The position numbers were made by a program, and so were the translations under genes. DNA of 64,000 nucleotides from Streptomyces luteogriseus (lineage in GTDB: Bacteria > Actinomycetota > Actinomycetes > Streptomycetales > Streptomycetaceae). The stretch is taken from assembly GCF_014205055.1 (NCBI RefSeq), contig NZ_JACHMS010000001.1, forward strand, positions 5,332,001 to 5,396,000, read 5' to 3'. Under the pieces are notes generated by a model that was given only the letters and a program-made list of their open reading frames with translations, was not told the origin of the DNA and did not search any database. Positions within the stretch are counted from its first letter, which is position 1; every line of letters starts with the position of its first letter. Shown here one piece after another: positions 33,892 through 42,898 of the stretch.

Positions 33892-34785
33892 TTGACCACG
33901 CACGCACCGCAGGCGGCGCAGGCCGTCACGCTGCCCACGACGCTGGACGAGGCCGTCGCGGCGCTCACCGCCGTGCCCGCCGCCGTGCCCGTCGCGGGCG
34001 GCACCGACCTGATGGCCGCCGTCAACTCCGGGCAGCTCAGGCCCGCCGCCCTGGTGGGGCTCGGCCGGATCAGCGAGATCCGCGGCTGGCAGTACCTGGA
34101 CGGTCACGCACTGCTCGGCGCGGGCCTCACGCACGCGCGTATGGGCCGCCCCGACTTCGCGGCCCTGATCCCGGCGCTCGCCGCCGCCGCACGCGCAGCG
34201 GGCCCGCCGCACATCCGCAACGCGGGCACCCTGGGCGGCAACATCGCCTCGGCCGCTCCCACCGGGGACGCGCTGCCGGTGCTGGCCGCCCTGGAGGCGA
34301 CACTGATCGTCGCGGGCCCGGGCGGAGCCCGCCGGGAGATCCCCGTGTCGCACCTGCTGGCCGGGATGGACATGCTGCGCGCCGGCGAACTCATCGGCTA
34401 CGTGCGCGTACCGCTTCTGCACGCCCCGCAGGTCTTCCTCAAGGCGACCGGCCGGACCGGCCCGGGGCGCGCGGTGGCGTCCGTGGCCCTGGTCCTGGAC
34501 CCGGCGCGCCGGGGTGTGCGCTGCGCGGTGGGCGCCATAGCGCCGATGCCGCTGCGGCCCCTGGACGCCGAGCAGTGGGTCGCCGGCCTCATCGACTGGG
34601 ACAACAACCGCGCGCTCGTCCCCGAGGCGCTGAGCGCCTTCGGCGAGTACGTCGCCGCGGCCTGCATCCCCGACGCGGCGCCGGCCGAGGACGGCTCGGT
34701 CGCACAGCTTCCGCCCGCCGTACTGCACCTGCGGCGCACCGTCGCCGCGCTGGCCCGACGAGCACTGGGGAGGGCGCTGTCGTGA
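33892..34785 (+). CDS. Molybdenum hydroxylase FAD subunit (xanthine dehydrogenase type)
   Basis: A 297-residue subunit with the FAD-binding motifs VPVAGGTDLMAAVNSGQLRP and IRNAGTLGGNIASAAPTGD. It passes electrons from the iron-sulfur subunit to the acceptor. The start is taken as TTG 33892 (MTTHAPQ...), with gggaagggg upstream; the frame is open further but has no better start. The stop overlaps the GTG of the iron-sulfur subunit. Order FAD, FeS, Mo matches CO dehydrogenase/xanthine dehydrogenase-type operons. Confidence 0.92.
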   Translation: MTTHAPQAAQAVTLPTTLDEAVAALTAVPAAVPVAGGTDLMAAVNSGQLRPAALVGLGRISEIRGWQYLDGHALLGAGLTHARMGRPDFAALIPALAAAARAAGPPHIRNAGTLGGNIASAAPTGDALPVLAALEATLIVAGPGGARREIPVSHLLAGMDMLRAGELIGYVRVPLLHAPQVFLKATGRTGPGRAVASVALVLDPARRGVRCAVGAIAPMPLRPLDAEQWVAGLIDWDNNRALVPEALSAFGEYVAAACIPDAAPAEDGSVAQLPPAVLHLRRTVAALARRALGRALS

Positions 34786-37028
34786 GCGACGACCAGCACG
34801 GAGAGGGCACGCCCCGGGGCGGCAGCCGCTGGGACCCGCTGCCCCAGGGCGAGTACGACGACGGCGCCACCGCCTTCGTCCAACTCCCCGAGGGGGGCGT
34901 CGACGCCCTGCTGGCCGCCGACAGCCCCCTGGCCGCACCCGGACACGGCTACGTTCCGCCGCAGATAACGGTCAACCCTGCGACGACCGCCGGAATCGAC
35001 CCGGCCGCCACGGGCGCGTGGCCGGTACCGGGTGCCCCGGTCGACGGGGCGCAGTGGCACGACCCGAACGCCGGGCACCAGCAGTACGACCACGAGCACG
35101 GCGCGCACCACCAGCAGGGCCACGACGTGCCCGAGCAGTCCTACGGCGGCACGGACGCGCCCTACGGTCCCGACGCGCCCCACGGTCCCGGCACGCCCTA
35201 CGGTCCCGACGCGACGGCGCGGCCGCACGGCGGCGACGACCGGTTCACGTACAACCCGGGGACGACCGGGCAGTGGAACTTCGAGGAGACCGCGGCGGCC
35301 GCCGGAGGCGCGCCCGGCCATGACGTGACCGGGCAGTGGTCCATCCCCGTCGCCGGGGGCGACCTTCCCGACGAGTCGGGTGAGTTCACCACGTCCTCCC
35401 TGGTCGAGCAGTGGGGCGGCACCCCGCCGGCCACGCTGCCCGGCGGCGCGGCCGCGCCTTGGGCGACGCAGGCCACGGGCCGGCCGTGGGGACAGGACCC
35501 GCAGGACACGGCGGGCCACGGGCAGGGCGACGCCGCCCCCGCTTCCGGATACGCGCAGGGCTCCGGATACGCACCGGAGCAGCAGGCCGCCGGGCCGCTG
35601 CCGCAGGAGGCGGGCCCGGAGGCCGGGCCCGGACACCACCCGCAGGATGTCCACGCGCCGGGCGTCCACGAGGACACCGGTCACGGTCACGCCCATCGGC
35701 CCGGGGAGTTCGGCCACGGCCCGGAGACGCCGGGCGACGGCCACGCGCCGCAGCCCCCGGGGAGTGCCGCGTACGCGCCGGGGGAGCCCGGGGCCGCCGG
35801 CCACGCGGTGGACCCGTCCCGTTTCGCCGACCCCGGTGCCGAGCCGTCCGACTTCGCCGAGCACCGGCCGGAACACCCGGAGCTCGCCGAGCACCGGCCG
35901 GAACACCCGGATTTCGCCGAACACGGGCCGGACGCGTCCGGCTCCGCCGGTCACGCCGCCGGGCAGCCCTACAGCGAGGCCCATGACGGGTTCTCCGGGG
36001 AGCCCGGGCCCGGGGCGCACCCGGAACCGGCCGCGCTTCCGCAGGACGCCCAGGAGGCCTCACAGGCCGCTCCCGACCTCGGTGAGGCCGGTGCGCCCTC
36101 CGAGTTCCCCGAGGACGCTCCAGGGCCCCCAGAGGCCGCCGACAGCCCCCCAGAGCCCGCTGCCGGGCCCCTCCCGGACGCGTACGTCGGCACCGACCCG
36201 GAGACCGCCGACGGCGAGACCCCGGCCGAGGACCAGATTCCGGCTGAGGACCCGGCGCCGGCCGAGGACCCGACTCCGGCCGATGACCAGGTCCCGGACG
36301 AAGACACGGCCCCCGCCGCGACCGCCCCGTCCGCGGCCGCCCCGCACGACGTACCCCCGGCTGCCCCCCAGGAGGAACACCCCCTCGCCTCCTACGTCCT
36401 GCGCGTCAACGGCACCGACCGTCCCGTGGGCGACGCCTGGATCGGCGAGTCCCTGCTGTACGTGCTGCGCGAGCGGCTCGGACTCGCGGGCGCCAAGGAC
36501 GGCTGCTCGCAGGGCGAGTGCGGCGCGTGCAACGTCCAGGTCGACGGGCGGCTCGTGGCGTCCTGCCTCGTCCCGGCCGTGACCGCCGCCGGCAGCGAGG
36601 TCCGCACCGTCGAGGGCCTGGCCGAGGACGGGCAGCCGTCGGACGTGCAGCGGGCGCTCGCGCGCTGCGGCGCCGTGCAGTGCGGCTTCTGCGTCCCCGG
36701 CATGGCGATGACCCTGCACGACCTGCTGGAAGGCAACCCGGCGCCCACCGAGCTGGAGACCCGCCAGGCACTGTGCGGCAACCTGTGCCGCTGCTCCGGC
36801 TACCGGGGCGTGGTGGACGCCGTCCAGGAAGTCGTCGCCGAACGACAGGCGCACTCCACGCCCGCCGACGGCGACTCCGACGAGCCCCGCATCCCGCACC
36901 AGGCGGGCCCGGGCGCCGGTGGCGTGAACGCATCGGCCTTCGGAGCGCCCCCGCAACCGCACACCCCGGAACCGCACTCCCCAGAAGCGCACGACCAGCC
37001 CTACGGCCAGGACGGAGGCCCCGCGTGA
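34782..37028 (+). CDS. Molybdenum hydroxylase 2Fe-2S subunit with a 530-residue disordered N-terminal arm
   Basis: A 748-residue protein. Only residues about 537-690 are the usual subunit: plant-type 2Fe-2S cluster (GCSQGECGACNVQVDG...C) and the second alpha-helical 2Fe-2S cluster (CGFC...CGNLCRC), all eight Cys present. Residues 1-536 are Pro/Gly/Ala/His/Asp/Glu-rich with short repeats (DAPYGPDAPHGP, AEHRPEHP, PAEDPAPAEDP), and a 50-residue tail is similar. Normal CoxS-type subunits are about 160-200 residues. GTG 34782 overlaps the FAD gene stop, and no internal start with a ribosome site near the Fe-S domain was seen. Confidence 0.9.
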   Translation: MSDDQHGEGTPRGGSRWDPLPQGEYDDGATAFVQLPEGGVDALLAADSPLAAPGHGYVPPQITVNPATTAGIDPAATGAWPVPGAPVDGAQWHDPNAGHQQYDHEHGAHHQQGHDVPEQSYGGTDAPYGPDAPHGPGTPYGPDATARPHGGDDRFTYNPGTTGQWNFEETAAAAGGAPGHDVTGQWSIPVAGGDLPDESGEFTTSSLVEQWGGTPPATLPGGAAAPWATQATGRPWGQDPQDTAGHGQGDAAPASGYAQGSGYAPEQQAAGPLPQEAGPEAGPGHHPQDVHAPGVHEDTGHGHAHRPGEFGHGPETPGDGHAPQPPGSAAYAPGEPGAAGHAVDPSRFADPGAEPSDFAEHRPEHPELAEHRPEHPDFAEHGPDASGSAGHAAGQPYSEAHDGFSGEPGPGAHPEPAALPQDAQEASQAAPDLGEAGAPSEFPEDAPGPPEAADSPPEPAAGPLPDAYVGTDPETADGETPAEDQIPAEDPAPAEDPTPADDQVPDEDTAPAATAPSAAAPHDVPPAAPQEEHPLASYVLRVNGTDRPVGDAWIGESLLYVLRERLGLAGAKDGCSQGECGACNVQVDGRLVASCLVPAVTAAGSEVRTVEGLAEDGQPSDVQRALARCGAVQCGFCVPGMAMTLHDLLEGNPAPTELETRQALCGNLCRCSGYRGVVDAVQEVVAERQAHSTPADGDSDEPRIPHQAGPGAGGVNASAFGAPPQPHTPEPHSPEAHDQPYGQDGGPA

Positions 37029-39334
37029 GCAACGAAGCAGCCACCGCTCAGGCCGCGGAGGCCGCCCCCGCCCCCGAACCGCTTCCGCACGGCATCGGCG
37101 CCTCGCTCCCGCCGGCCGACGCCCGCGCCAAGACGGAGGGCACGTTCCCGTACGCCGCCGACCTCTGGGCCGAGGGCCTGCTGTGGGCGGCCGTGCTGCG
37201 CTCACCGCACCCGCACGCGCGCATCGTGTCCATCGACACCACCCACGCGCGTGAGATGCCCGGCGTCCGCGCCGTCGTCACCCACGAGGACATCCCCGGC
37301 AGGCCGTTGCACGGCCGTCGCACGGCCGACCGCCCGGTCTTCGCCTCCGAGGTCGTGCGCCACCACGGCGAGCCCATCGCCGCCGTAGCCGCCGACCACC
37401 CGGACACCGCGCGCATGGCGGCGGCCGCCGTCATCGTCGAGTACGAGGTACTCGACCCGGTCACCGACCCGGAGCAGGCCTTCGAGGCGGAGCCGCTGCA
37501 CCCCGACGGCAACCTGATCCGGCACATCCCGCTGCGCCACGGCGACCCCGAGGCGGCCGGCGAGATCGTCGTCGAGGGCCTCTACCGCATCGGACGCCAG
37601 GACCCCGCGCCCATCGGCGCCGAGGCCGGCCTCGCCGTGCCGCGGCCGGACGGCGGAGTGGAGCTGTACCTCGCCTCCACCGACCCGCACGCCGACCGCG
37701 ACGCGGCCGCCGCCGCGTTCGGCCTGGAACCCGAGCGCGTCAAGGTCGTCGTGACCGGCGTCCCCGGCGCCACCGCCGACCGCGAGGACCAGGGCTTCCA
37801 GCTCCCGCTCGGCCTGCTCGCGCTGCGCACCGGCTGCCCGGTGAAGCTCACCGCCACGCGCGAGGAGTCCTTCCTCGGCCACGTCCACCGGCACCCGACC
37901 CTGCTGCGCTACCGCCACCACGCCGACGGCGAGGGCAGACTCGTCAAGGTCGAGGCGCAGATCCTGCTCGACGCGGGCGCCTACGCCGACACCTCCTCCG
38001 AAGCCCTGGCCGCAGCCGTCGCCTTCGCCTGCGGCCCCTACGTCGTCCCGAACGCCTTCATCGAGGGCTGGGCCGTACGCACCAACAACCCGCCGTCCGG
38101 CCACGTACGCGGCGAAGGCGCCATGCAGGTCTGCGCCGCCTACGAGGCGCAGATGGACAAGATCGCCAAGAAGCTCGGCCTCGACCCGGCGGAAGTACGG
38201 CTGCGCAACGCCCTGGCGACCGGCGACGTGCTGCCGACCGGCCAGACCGTGACCTGCCCGGCCCCGGTCGCCGAACTGCTCCAGGCCGTACGGGACTTCC
38301 CGCTGCCGCCACTGCCCAAGGACACCCCCGAGGACGAGTGGCTGCTGCCCGGCGGGCCCGAGGGCGCGGGCGAACCGGGCGCGGTGCGCCGGGGCGTGGG
38401 CTACGGCGTGGGCATGGTGCACATGCTCGGCGCGGAGGGCGCGGACGAGGTCTCCACGGCGACCGTGAAGGTCCACGACGGTGTCGCGACGGTCCTGTGC
38501 GCGGCCGTCGAGACCGGCCAGGGCTTCACCACCCTGGCCCGGCAGATCGTCCAGGAGACACTCGGCATCGACGAGGTGCACGTCGCGCCGGTCGACACCG
38601 ACCAGCCCCCGGCGGGCGCGGGCTGCCGCGGCCGCCACACCTGGGTCTCGGGCGGGGCGGTGGAGCGCGCGGCCAAGATGGTCCGCACGCAGCTCCTCCA
38701 GCCGCTGGCCCACAAGTTCGGCATGTCGACGGAGCTGCTCCAGATCACCGACGGCAAGATCACGTCGTACGACGGGGTCCTCTCCACGACCGTCACCGAG
38801 GCGCTGGACGGCAAGGAACTGTGGGCCACGGCCCAGTGCCGCCCGCACCCGACCGAGCCGCTGAACGAGACCGGTCAGGGCGACGCGTTCGTGGGCATGG
38901 CCTTCTGCGCGATCCGCGCGGTGGTGGACGTGGACATCGAGATCGGTTCCGTACGGGTCGTGGAACTGGCCGTCGCCCAGGACGTGGGCCGCGTCCTGAA
39001 CCCGGCCCAGCTCGCCGCCCGGATCGAGGCGGGCGTGACGCAGGGCGTCGGCATCGCCCTCACGGAGAACCTCCGCACGCCGCGCGGCATCGTCCGCCAC
39101 CCCGACCTGACCGGCTACGCCCTCCCGACCGCCCTCGACGCACCCGACATCCGCATCGTCCGGCTGGTCGAGGAACGGGACGTGGTCGCCCCCTTCGGGG
39201 CCAAGGCGGTCAGCGCGGTGCCGGTGGTGACCTCCCCGGCGGCCGTCGCGTCCGCCGTCCGGGCCGCGACGGGCCGCCCCGTGAACCGCCTCCCGATCCG
39301 CCCCCAGGCCGCGGTGGTGACGGAACGGGCCTGA
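37025..39334 (+). CDS. Molybdenum hydroxylase large subunit with altered active-site motifs
   Basis: A 769-residue homologue of the XDH/CoxL molybdopterin subunit. The N-terminal domain (LRSPHPHARIVSIDTTHAREMPGVRAVVT) and the VETGQGFTTLARQIVQETLG loop are normal. Three active-site segments are not: the GGFGG loop is replaced by GVPGATADREDQG (about 245-257), RGFG reads RGEG (about 362-365), and the C-terminal KxVGE that supplies the catalytic Glu reads KAVSA, with Ala at about residue 731. It may be inactive, have another chemistry, or need a partner. GTG 37025 overlaps the preceding stop. Confidence 0.85.
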   Translation: MSNEAATAQAAEAAPAPEPLPHGIGASLPPADARAKTEGTFPYAADLWAEGLLWAAVLRSPHPHARIVSIDTTHAREMPGVRAVVTHEDIPGRPLHGRRTADRPVFASEVVRHHGEPIAAVAADHPDTARMAAAAVIVEYEVLDPVTDPEQAFEAEPLHPDGNLIRHIPLRHGDPEAAGEIVVEGLYRIGRQDPAPIGAEAGLAVPRPDGGVELYLASTDPHADRDAAAAAFGLEPERVKVVVTGVPGATADREDQGFQLPLGLLALRTGCPVKLTATREESFLGHVHRHPTLLRYRHHADGEGRLVKVEAQILLDAGAYADTSSEALAAAVAFACGPYVVPNAFIEGWAVRTNNPPSGHVRGEGAMQVCAAYEAQMDKIAKKLGLDPAEVRLRNALATGDVLPTGQTVTCPAPVAELLQAVRDFPLPPLPKDTPEDEWLLPGGPEGAGEPGAVRRGVGYGVGMVHMLGAEGADEVSTATVKVHDGVATVLCAAVETGQGFTTLARQIVQETLGIDEVHVAPVDTDQPPAGAGCRGRHTWVSGGAVERAAKMVRTQLLQPLAHKFGMSTELLQITDGKITSYDGVLSTTVTEALDGKELWATAQCRPHPTEPLNETGQGDAFVGMAFCAIRAVVDVDIEIGSVRVVELAVAQDVGRVLNPAQLAARIEAGVTQGVGIALTENLRTPRGIVRHPDLTGYALPTALDAPDIRIVRLVEERDVVAPFGAKAVSAVPVVTSPAAVASAVRAATGRPVNRLPIRPQAAVVTERA

Positions 39335-39377
39335 GGCGTTTCCGCGAAAAGGGAACGCGAGGAGGTGCTCCGAGCGT

Positions 39378-39427
39378 CTTGTGAGATGACGCGGCGTGGT
39401 CGCTTGTGAGGTGACGCGGCGTGGTCG
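39378..39427. repeat. Tandem duplication of 25 bases
   Basis: Two copies, 39378-39402 and 39403-39427, differing at one base (cttgtgagatgacgcgg versus cttgtgaggtgacgcgg in the first part). They lie in the gap between the hydroxylase operon and the SUKH-like gene, after a small hairpin (39336-39358) that may end the operon. Confidence 0.85.
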
Positions 39428-39564
39428 TCGGACGCGCGTCGCCGGTCCGGGGCGTTGTCAGTGGTGGGGCTTACTGTTCTGGGCAGTGGGGAACGACTGC
39501 CGGGCTTCGCCGGGCGGTCCGCCGTGCTCCGCCAGGGGACGGTGAGCAAGCACAGGGGGAGCCC

Positions 39565-40731
39565 ATGAGTACGACCGACGCCGGTTCCGCGGTGATCACC
39601 CTGACCGAGTCCGAGCTGGACCCGTGGGTGACGCACGCGTCCACGCGGCACTGGCTGACCGGCCCCGGACTGCCCTGCGACAGCGGCGTGCTGAGCTTCG
39701 CCGAGCTGGGCCGCGAGGGCCTGCGCACGGTCGCCGACTCGACGGGCGACCCGGACGACCGCCTCTCCGCGGAACTGCGCGAACAGCTGGTGATAGGCGG
39801 ACTGCTGGGCCCCGGCGGCCTGGAGACCGAGTCGGTCCTGCTGGACGGCGCGACGGGCGAGATCTCGACGGCGTACGTCCTGCACGACCGCCCCGACCTG
39901 ATGGACCGCCGGCCCCTGGCCCCCTCCCTGCGGACACTGGTCCGCTTCGCGGAGGCCACGGACGAACTGGCGGGCTTGCGCGGCCAGTTCGCCTCCTACG
40001 CGGGCCGCTACGGCCCCAAGGCGGTGGCGCAGGCCTCCCAGCATCTGCTGGCGGTGTTCCGCGACGGCGCGGACGGCGAACCGGCCCCGTTCTGGAAGAT
40101 GGCGGCGCTGATCCGCCCGCTGTCCCTGGTGGCGGGCCGGGGCGGCGCGTCCGGCCTCTCCCTGGACCTCCCGCACCGCCTCCTGGACCAGGAGTTCGGC
40201 CCCGGCAAGGTGGCCCGCTTCGAGGACGTCGACTTCCCGTCGACCCTCACGCACGAACCGACCCGCCGCTTCCTGCGCGAGGTGGGCCTGCCGGAGGACG
40301 CCCACGTCTTCTCCCTGGACACGGACGTCCCGCTGGCGACGCTCGCCGAGTACCACGCCGACGGCGACGCCCCTGCGGAACTCCCCGCGGGTGCCCACCG
40401 ACTGATCCGCCTCGGCCACCTGGTCGAGGACAACAGCCTGGTCATCGACGGCGCGACGGGCGCGGTCCTGAACTGGAGCGAACCCGACGCGACGCTGTAC
40501 CCGCTCAACACGGACGTGTCGACGCTCGCCTTCACCCTCTGGCTGCTGCACCGCGAGCGCGCGATAGACGCCCAGTCGTCCCACGAGCTGACGACCGACA
40601 CCTACGACCAGCTGGCCATGACGATGCTCCAGGTCCTGTCGACCGTGGACCCGACGGGCGTGACCGCGAGCGGAACGGTCCGTCACTACTGGACGGACGC
40701 GTTCCAGGACGGGGCCGGCGGGGTGCTCTGA
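39565..40731 (+). CDS. SUKH-4-like immunity-family protein
   Basis: A 388-residue soluble protein. It has SUKH-type segments such as TRRFLREVGLPEDAHVFSLD, followed by HRLIRLGHLVEDNSLVIDGATGAVLNW, typical of the SUKH/SMI1-KNR4-related group found in toxin immunity proteins. No polymorphic-toxin gene is adjacent, and Streptomyces genomes carry many such proteins, so an immunity role is not shown. ATG 39565 has AGGGGGAG upstream. It converges with the LAXTG protein gene, only 11 bases away. Confidence 0.72.
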   Translation: MSTTDAGSAVITLTESELDPWVTHASTRHWLTGPGLPCDSGVLSFAELGREGLRTVADSTGDPDDRLSAELREQLVIGGLLGPGGLETESVLLDGATGEISTAYVLHDRPDLMDRRPLAPSLRTLVRFAEATDELAGLRGQFASYAGRYGPKAVAQASQHLLAVFRDGADGEPAPFWKMAALIRPLSLVAGRGGASGLSLDLPHRLLDQEFGPGKVARFEDVDFPSTLTHEPTRRFLREVGLPEDAHVFSLDTDVPLATLAEYHADGDAPAELPAGAHRLIRLGHLVEDNSLVIDGATGAVLNWSEPDATLYPLNTDVSTLAFTLWLLHRERAIDAQSSHELTTDTYDQLAMTMLQVLSTVDPTGVTASGTVRHYWTDAFQDGAGGVL

Positions 40732-40742
40732 CGGCCCTGCCG

Positions 40743-41966
40743 TCAGGCGGACTTGGCGGCGCTGCGGCGGCGTACGGCGAAGACCAGGCCGCCACCGATC
40801 ACCGCGGTGGCGGCAGCGGCACCGGCGAGGAGCGGAGCGCCGTCGGAGCCGGTGGTGGCGAGGCTGCCGCCGCTGGTGCCGCCGGTCGTGGTGCCGGTGG
40901 TGCCGGTGGAGCCGCCGGTCGCCGTGTCGGCCGAGGCCGAAGGGGAGGCCGTGGCGCCCGTACCGCCCGCGGCCTGGCCCTCGGGGGCGTTGCCGTCCTC
41001 GCCGTTGCCGGAGCCACCGTCGGCGCCGTCCGAGGGGCTCGGCTCGGGCTCGTAGTCGCTCGGCAGGTCGATGCCGATCGTGGCCGTGTTGTTGGCGCGG
41101 TTCGTGTCGTACGCGGGCGCGATGTCGTAGACGGACGACGCCTTGATCTCGCCCTCGGTGTCCTGCGCGGACTCCTTGATCTTCAGCGTGAAGGTGTACG
41201 CCAGTGACTGCCCGGCGTCGAGGGTCCCGTCCTGCGGCCAGCACACGTACTTGGGCTTGCCCGTGGTCCCCTGCGGCCCGCTCGGCCCGTCGATCCCGAA
41301 CGGCGCGCAGTCCTTCGGCACGCCGACGGCCACGGTGCCCGGCGGGATCTGCACCAGCAGGCCCGGGAGGTCGTCGCTCTCCTGGTTCTGCACCCACCCG
41401 GGGCCGTCGTTGCGCAGGGTCGCCGTGACCGACTGCTCATCGCCGGCCAGCCCCTCCATCTCCTCGCCGACGGCGACGAGATCGGCGGTGTTGTCCGCGG
41501 TCAGGGTGAGCCGCCGGTAGCTGTCGTCGAATCCCTCACCCGGGGCGTCACCGGTCGCGCTCGTGCCGTACTCGACAGCCTCCATCAGGGCCTTGCCCAG
41601 CGCCTTGAACCGTACGGGCGTGGTGACGGAGGCGCCGGGCTCGACGACCGTGTCGAGTTCACAGACCGCCTGCCTGACCTGGTCCTTGACGGTCGAGTAG
41701 GTGCAGCCCTTCACCTGCTCGGGAAAGTCCAGCCCACGCGTCAGACGCACCCGGAAGGTGACCCCGTCGACGGTGGCCGTGCCCTTGTTGGTGAGAGTGA
41801 CGGACTTGTCGTACACCTCGCCCGGCTTCGGAGCCGCGGACGGCAGGGCCGACACGACCAGTTCGGGCTCGCCCCCCTCGGCGTGCGCCAGGGGAGCGGC
41901 GACGGCGGGACCGGCGACGGCGATCACGGCAGCGGCCAGGACGGCTGCCGGGGGGCGGAGGTGCAC
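40743..41966 (-). CDS. Cell-wall-anchored secreted protein with LAXTG sorting signal
   Basis: A 407-residue exported protein. Signal peptide (LRPPAAVLAAAVIAVAGPAVAAPLAHA), two or more Ig-like DUF11-type modules with four Cys (DKSVTLTNKGTATVDGVTFRVRL...), a Gly/Ser/Thr-rich spacer, then LATTG, a hydrophobic helix and a basic tail (RRRSAAKSA). LAXTG is the class E sortase motif in Streptomyces. GTG 41966 is used because GAGGAGAA lies just upstream in the coding sense; longer frames lack support. Function is likely adhesive or structural on hyphae. Confidence 0.88.
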   Translation of the reverse strand: MHLRPPAAVLAAAVIAVAGPAVAAPLAHAEGGEPELVVSALPSAAPKPGEVYDKSVTLTNKGTATVDGVTFRVRLTRGLDFPEQVKGCTYSTVKDQVRQAVCELDTVVEPGASVTTPVRFKALGKALMEAVEYGTSATGDAPGEGFDDSYRRLTLTADNTADLVAVGEEMEGLAGDEQSVTATLRNDGPGWVQNQESDDLPGLLVQIPPGTVAVGVPKDCAPFGIDGPSGPQGTTGKPKYVCWPQDGTLDAGQSLAYTFTLKIKESAQDTEGEIKASSVYDIAPAYDTNRANNTATIGIDLPSDYEPEPSPSDGADGGSGNGEDGNAPEGQAAGGTGATASPSASADTATGGSTGTTGTTTGGTSGGSLATTGSDGAPLLAGAAAATAVIGGGLVFAVRRRSAAKSA

Positions 41967-42236
41967 GGTGGTTCTCCTCGTCGGGTTTCCTCGTCGGCCC
42001 CGGAAGGCACGACGACCGGAGCATGGGCTACCGGTCATGTCCTGGACACCTGAGAGGGGCCCGGGGTTGTGCACGAGTTTCCGAACACGTCGCGAGGGTC
42101 TGGCCGACGTGAGATGACGGCCCCCGGCCGAGCTCCCGTAGCAGATCCCCGAGAGGACCAATAGGCTGCTCAGAGGGGTCGACATGTTCGATCCGAGGAG
42201 CCTCCCACGAGGAAGAGCAGAACCGGCGTCTGGCGC

Positions 42237-42614
42237 GTGACGGGAGTTCTCACCGCGCTCGCCACGGCCGCCGCGATCGCCTCTGTAGCCCCGGCCCAGG
42301 CCCAGGCCACCGCTCAACTGTCCGCCTCCGTCAGTGACGGCTGGGGCAGCGGCACCATCATCAGCCGGCCGGCCGGGATCAACTGCCACCAGGAGGCGTG
42401 GGACCCCTACGCCTCCAACACCCCGCAGCCGAACCCGACGGGCACGTGCACCGCGAGCTTCGAGGTCGGAACGACGGTCACCTTCACCGCCACACCTGAC
42501 ACGGGGTCGTCGATCAACGATGGACCCACACCGAATCCCGTGACGATCCACACCGGTTACAACTACACGTGGGTCATGTTCTGCCCGAACGAGGGTCTCT
42601 GCTCGGCGGGCTGA
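42237..42614 (+). CDS. Small secreted protein with uncertain start
   Basis: A protein of about 125 residues: hydrophobic signal segment (GVLTALATAAAIASVAPAQAQA) and a mature part of about 100 residues with four Cys (INCHQEAW, GTCTAS, MFCPNEGLC), probably two disulfides. GTG 42237 gives no basic signal-peptide start and no ribosome site, while the frame upstream reads TRKSRTGVWR from an ACG at 42207, just after gaggagc. The true start may be that ACG or a mutated ATG. Function unknown. A tRNA-Cys gene on the other strand follows two bases after the stop. Confidence 0.65.
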   Translation: MTGVLTALATAAAIASVAPAQAQATAQLSASVSDGWGSGTIISRPAGINCHQEAWDPYASNTPQPNPTGTCTASFEVGTTVTFTATPDTGSSINDGPTPNPVTIHTGYNYTWVMFCPNEGLCSAG

Positions 42615-42616
42615 CG

Positions 42617-42691
42617 CTGGAGGCCGTGGCGGGATTCGAACCCACGTAACTCGCTTTGCAGGCGAGCCCCTGAACCACTCGGGCACACGGC
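42617..42691 (-). tRNA. tRNA-Cys (GCA anticodon), CCA encoded
   Basis: Read on the minus strand, the acceptor ggccgtg (42691-42685) pairs with cacggcc (42627-42621). The anticodon stem ctcgc/gcgag holds loop ctGCAaa, and the T-arm contains gggttcgaatccc. The discriminator is U (position 42620), as required for tRNA-Cys, and CCA is encoded at 42619-42617. Confidence 0.95.
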
Positions 42692-42898
42692 CTTGTTCGG
42701 ACGTGACGTCGAACTCGGTGTAGTGACCGTACGGGGCTCTCGGAGGGTCGCTCAAGGGCATCCGGTGGGATGCAACGTGACTGCCACACGCCGTTTATGG
42801 AAGGCGGTGGCGAAGGGGAGGGCGTACGACCAAGGTCTGAGGCCGGGGCCGCCTCACGACAGGGGTCAAAGGGGCGTGCGGACCTTACGCTGGCGGGC

